In this document: positions 63,708-64,000 of the stretch, in pieces
Layout of the letters: every line of letters starts with the position of its first letter
Numbering within the stretch: position 1 is the stretch's first letter
Assembly: GCA_907163375.1 (NCBI GenBank)
Contig: CAJQUW010014723.1
Location: 62,001 to 126,000, forward strand
DNA length: 64,000 bases
Direction of reading: 5' to 3'
From: Prostheceraeus crozeri
Lineage: Eukaryota > Platyhelminthes > Polycladida > Euryleptidae
The notes under the pieces: model-generated
What the model saw: only the letters and a program-made list of their open reading frames with translations
What the model was told of the DNA's origin: nothing
The model's database searches: none
Translations under genes and position numbers: made by a program

Positions 63708-64000
63708 TTAGAAGTTACAGCAGCGTCGTCGTTTAGCACCTGATGAATGATTAGAGCCTCTGCGACGTTTGCGTGAATGCCTTTTGACTGAAGATCGCAC
63801 CTTACCAGCTCCGCGATGTTTCCTCCTTCCTTTATTCATTCGTTTAGGTGATTTCTTTCCTTGAGTAACACCAGCAAAGGTCTGCTTCAATGTTTTTAAA
63901 CCGCGTTCCTTCCCACGATTCAACAAACTGCTCTTAAAACTTCTACCTCTGGAAAGATCACTAGCAACATCACCAGCAAAGCCAACGGCATTACTTAAAA
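63708..64000 (-). CDS. Minor capsid protein (runs off window)
   Basis: The open frame continues past the right edge, so the true start is outside. It includes LSNAVGFAGDVASDLSRGRS, matching GLAGDVASDALSGR of the 120-residue gene in Polinton A. It ends with an Arg/Lys-rich tail (KRMNKGRRKHRGAGKVRSSV, then KRHSRKRRRGSNHSS and RRCCNF). Probably a pVI-like internal virion protein that touches DNA or the shell. Confidence 0.72.
   Translation of the reverse strand, partial: LSNAVGFAGDVASDLSRGRSFKSSLLNRGKERGLKTLKQTFAGVTQGKKSPKRMNKGRRKHRGAGKVRSSVKRHSRKRRRGSNHSSGAKRRRCCNF

Larger units (their letters stand above)
47903..64000. mobile_element. Polinton/Maverick B, polymerase-side part (right end off window)
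   Basis: Same family and same orientation as Polinton A. Order from the left: repeat arm, three small left-arm genes, two tiny minus-strand genes, DNA polymerase B, two PY-like genes, two PC4-like genes, a TBP-like gene, protease, major capsid protein, minor capsid protein. The left end is set at a 9-base C run (47903-47911), mirroring the G run that ends A. Integrase and ATPase would lie beyond 64000. State: mostly whole, about four breaks in the visible part; probably young. Confidence 0.93.

Noticed and set aside
1-64000. tRNA or rRNA genes, CRISPR arrays, bacterial operons
   Set aside because: None visible; the only tRNA-like sequences are SINE heads.

Overview
The window is a stretch of AT-rich animal (metazoan) nuclear DNA, very probably from an invertebrate. 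Signs of this are one host exon of an effector-type caspase, GT-AG introns, and a dense mix of element classes typical of invertebrates: Polintons, a Ty3/gypsy retrotransposon, CR1/Jockey-type LINEs, a Penelope-like element, Tc1/mariner copies, tRNA-derived SINEs and MITEs. I cannot name the species. No prokaryotic operons, rRNA, tRNA or CRISPR arrays are visible.

Layout: (1) 1-12797 is the integrase-side part of a Polinton (Polinton A). It carries a PY-like protein, an Eco47II-like nuclease, a PC4-like protein, an adenain-like protease, a double-jelly-roll capsid protein, a minor capsid protein, a chromodomain integrase, a conserved Polinton protein, a packaging ATPase, a pX-like protein, a membrane protein and a UBA-RING gene. 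A repeat-rich terminal arm with poly(G)-bearing tandem repeats follows. (2) 12798-16480 is a partial Ty3/gypsy element. (3) 16500-24000 holds two CR1/Jockey-like LINEs and tRNA-derived SINEs. (4) 24000-36000 is mostly non-coding host DNA with MITEs, hairpins and the caspase exon at 33782-33980. (5) 36020-47170 holds a Penelope-like element with a LINE nested inside it, a 3.2-kb DNA transposon with about 104-bp TIRs and a TTAC target duplication whose superfamily I cannot name, another LINE fragment and two mariner-like fragments. (6) 47903-64000 is the polymerase-side part of a second Polinton (Polinton B), in the same orientation as A. It carries a terminal arm, an array of three small genes, DNA polymerase B, two PY-like genes, two PC4-like genes, a TBP-like gene, protease, major capsid protein and the start of the minor capsid gene.

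The most striking content is in Polinton B. It encodes a 181-residue protein that aligns along its whole length with the two-repeat core of TATA-binding protein. The same element shows good TATA boxes in front of the three left-arm genes and polB. Each left-arm gene is followed by a 144-bp block containing a 16-nt stem-loop very close to the replication-dependent histone mRNA 3' end signal (GGCTCT-CTTA-AGGGCC-ACC) and a purine-rich downstream stretch. Two PC4-like proteins lie beside the TBP gene. Taken together this suggests, by inference, an element with its own promoter-recognition factors and an S-phase-style, poly(A)-independent 3' end for one class of genes, while the structural and replication genes use ordinary AATAAA signals.

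Both Polintons are treated as fossils. Each has most genes whole and only a few breaks in the visible part (roughly three or four each), so both look fairly young. They share a backbone but differ in cargo: A has the nuclease, where B has an extra PC4-like gene and the TBP gene.
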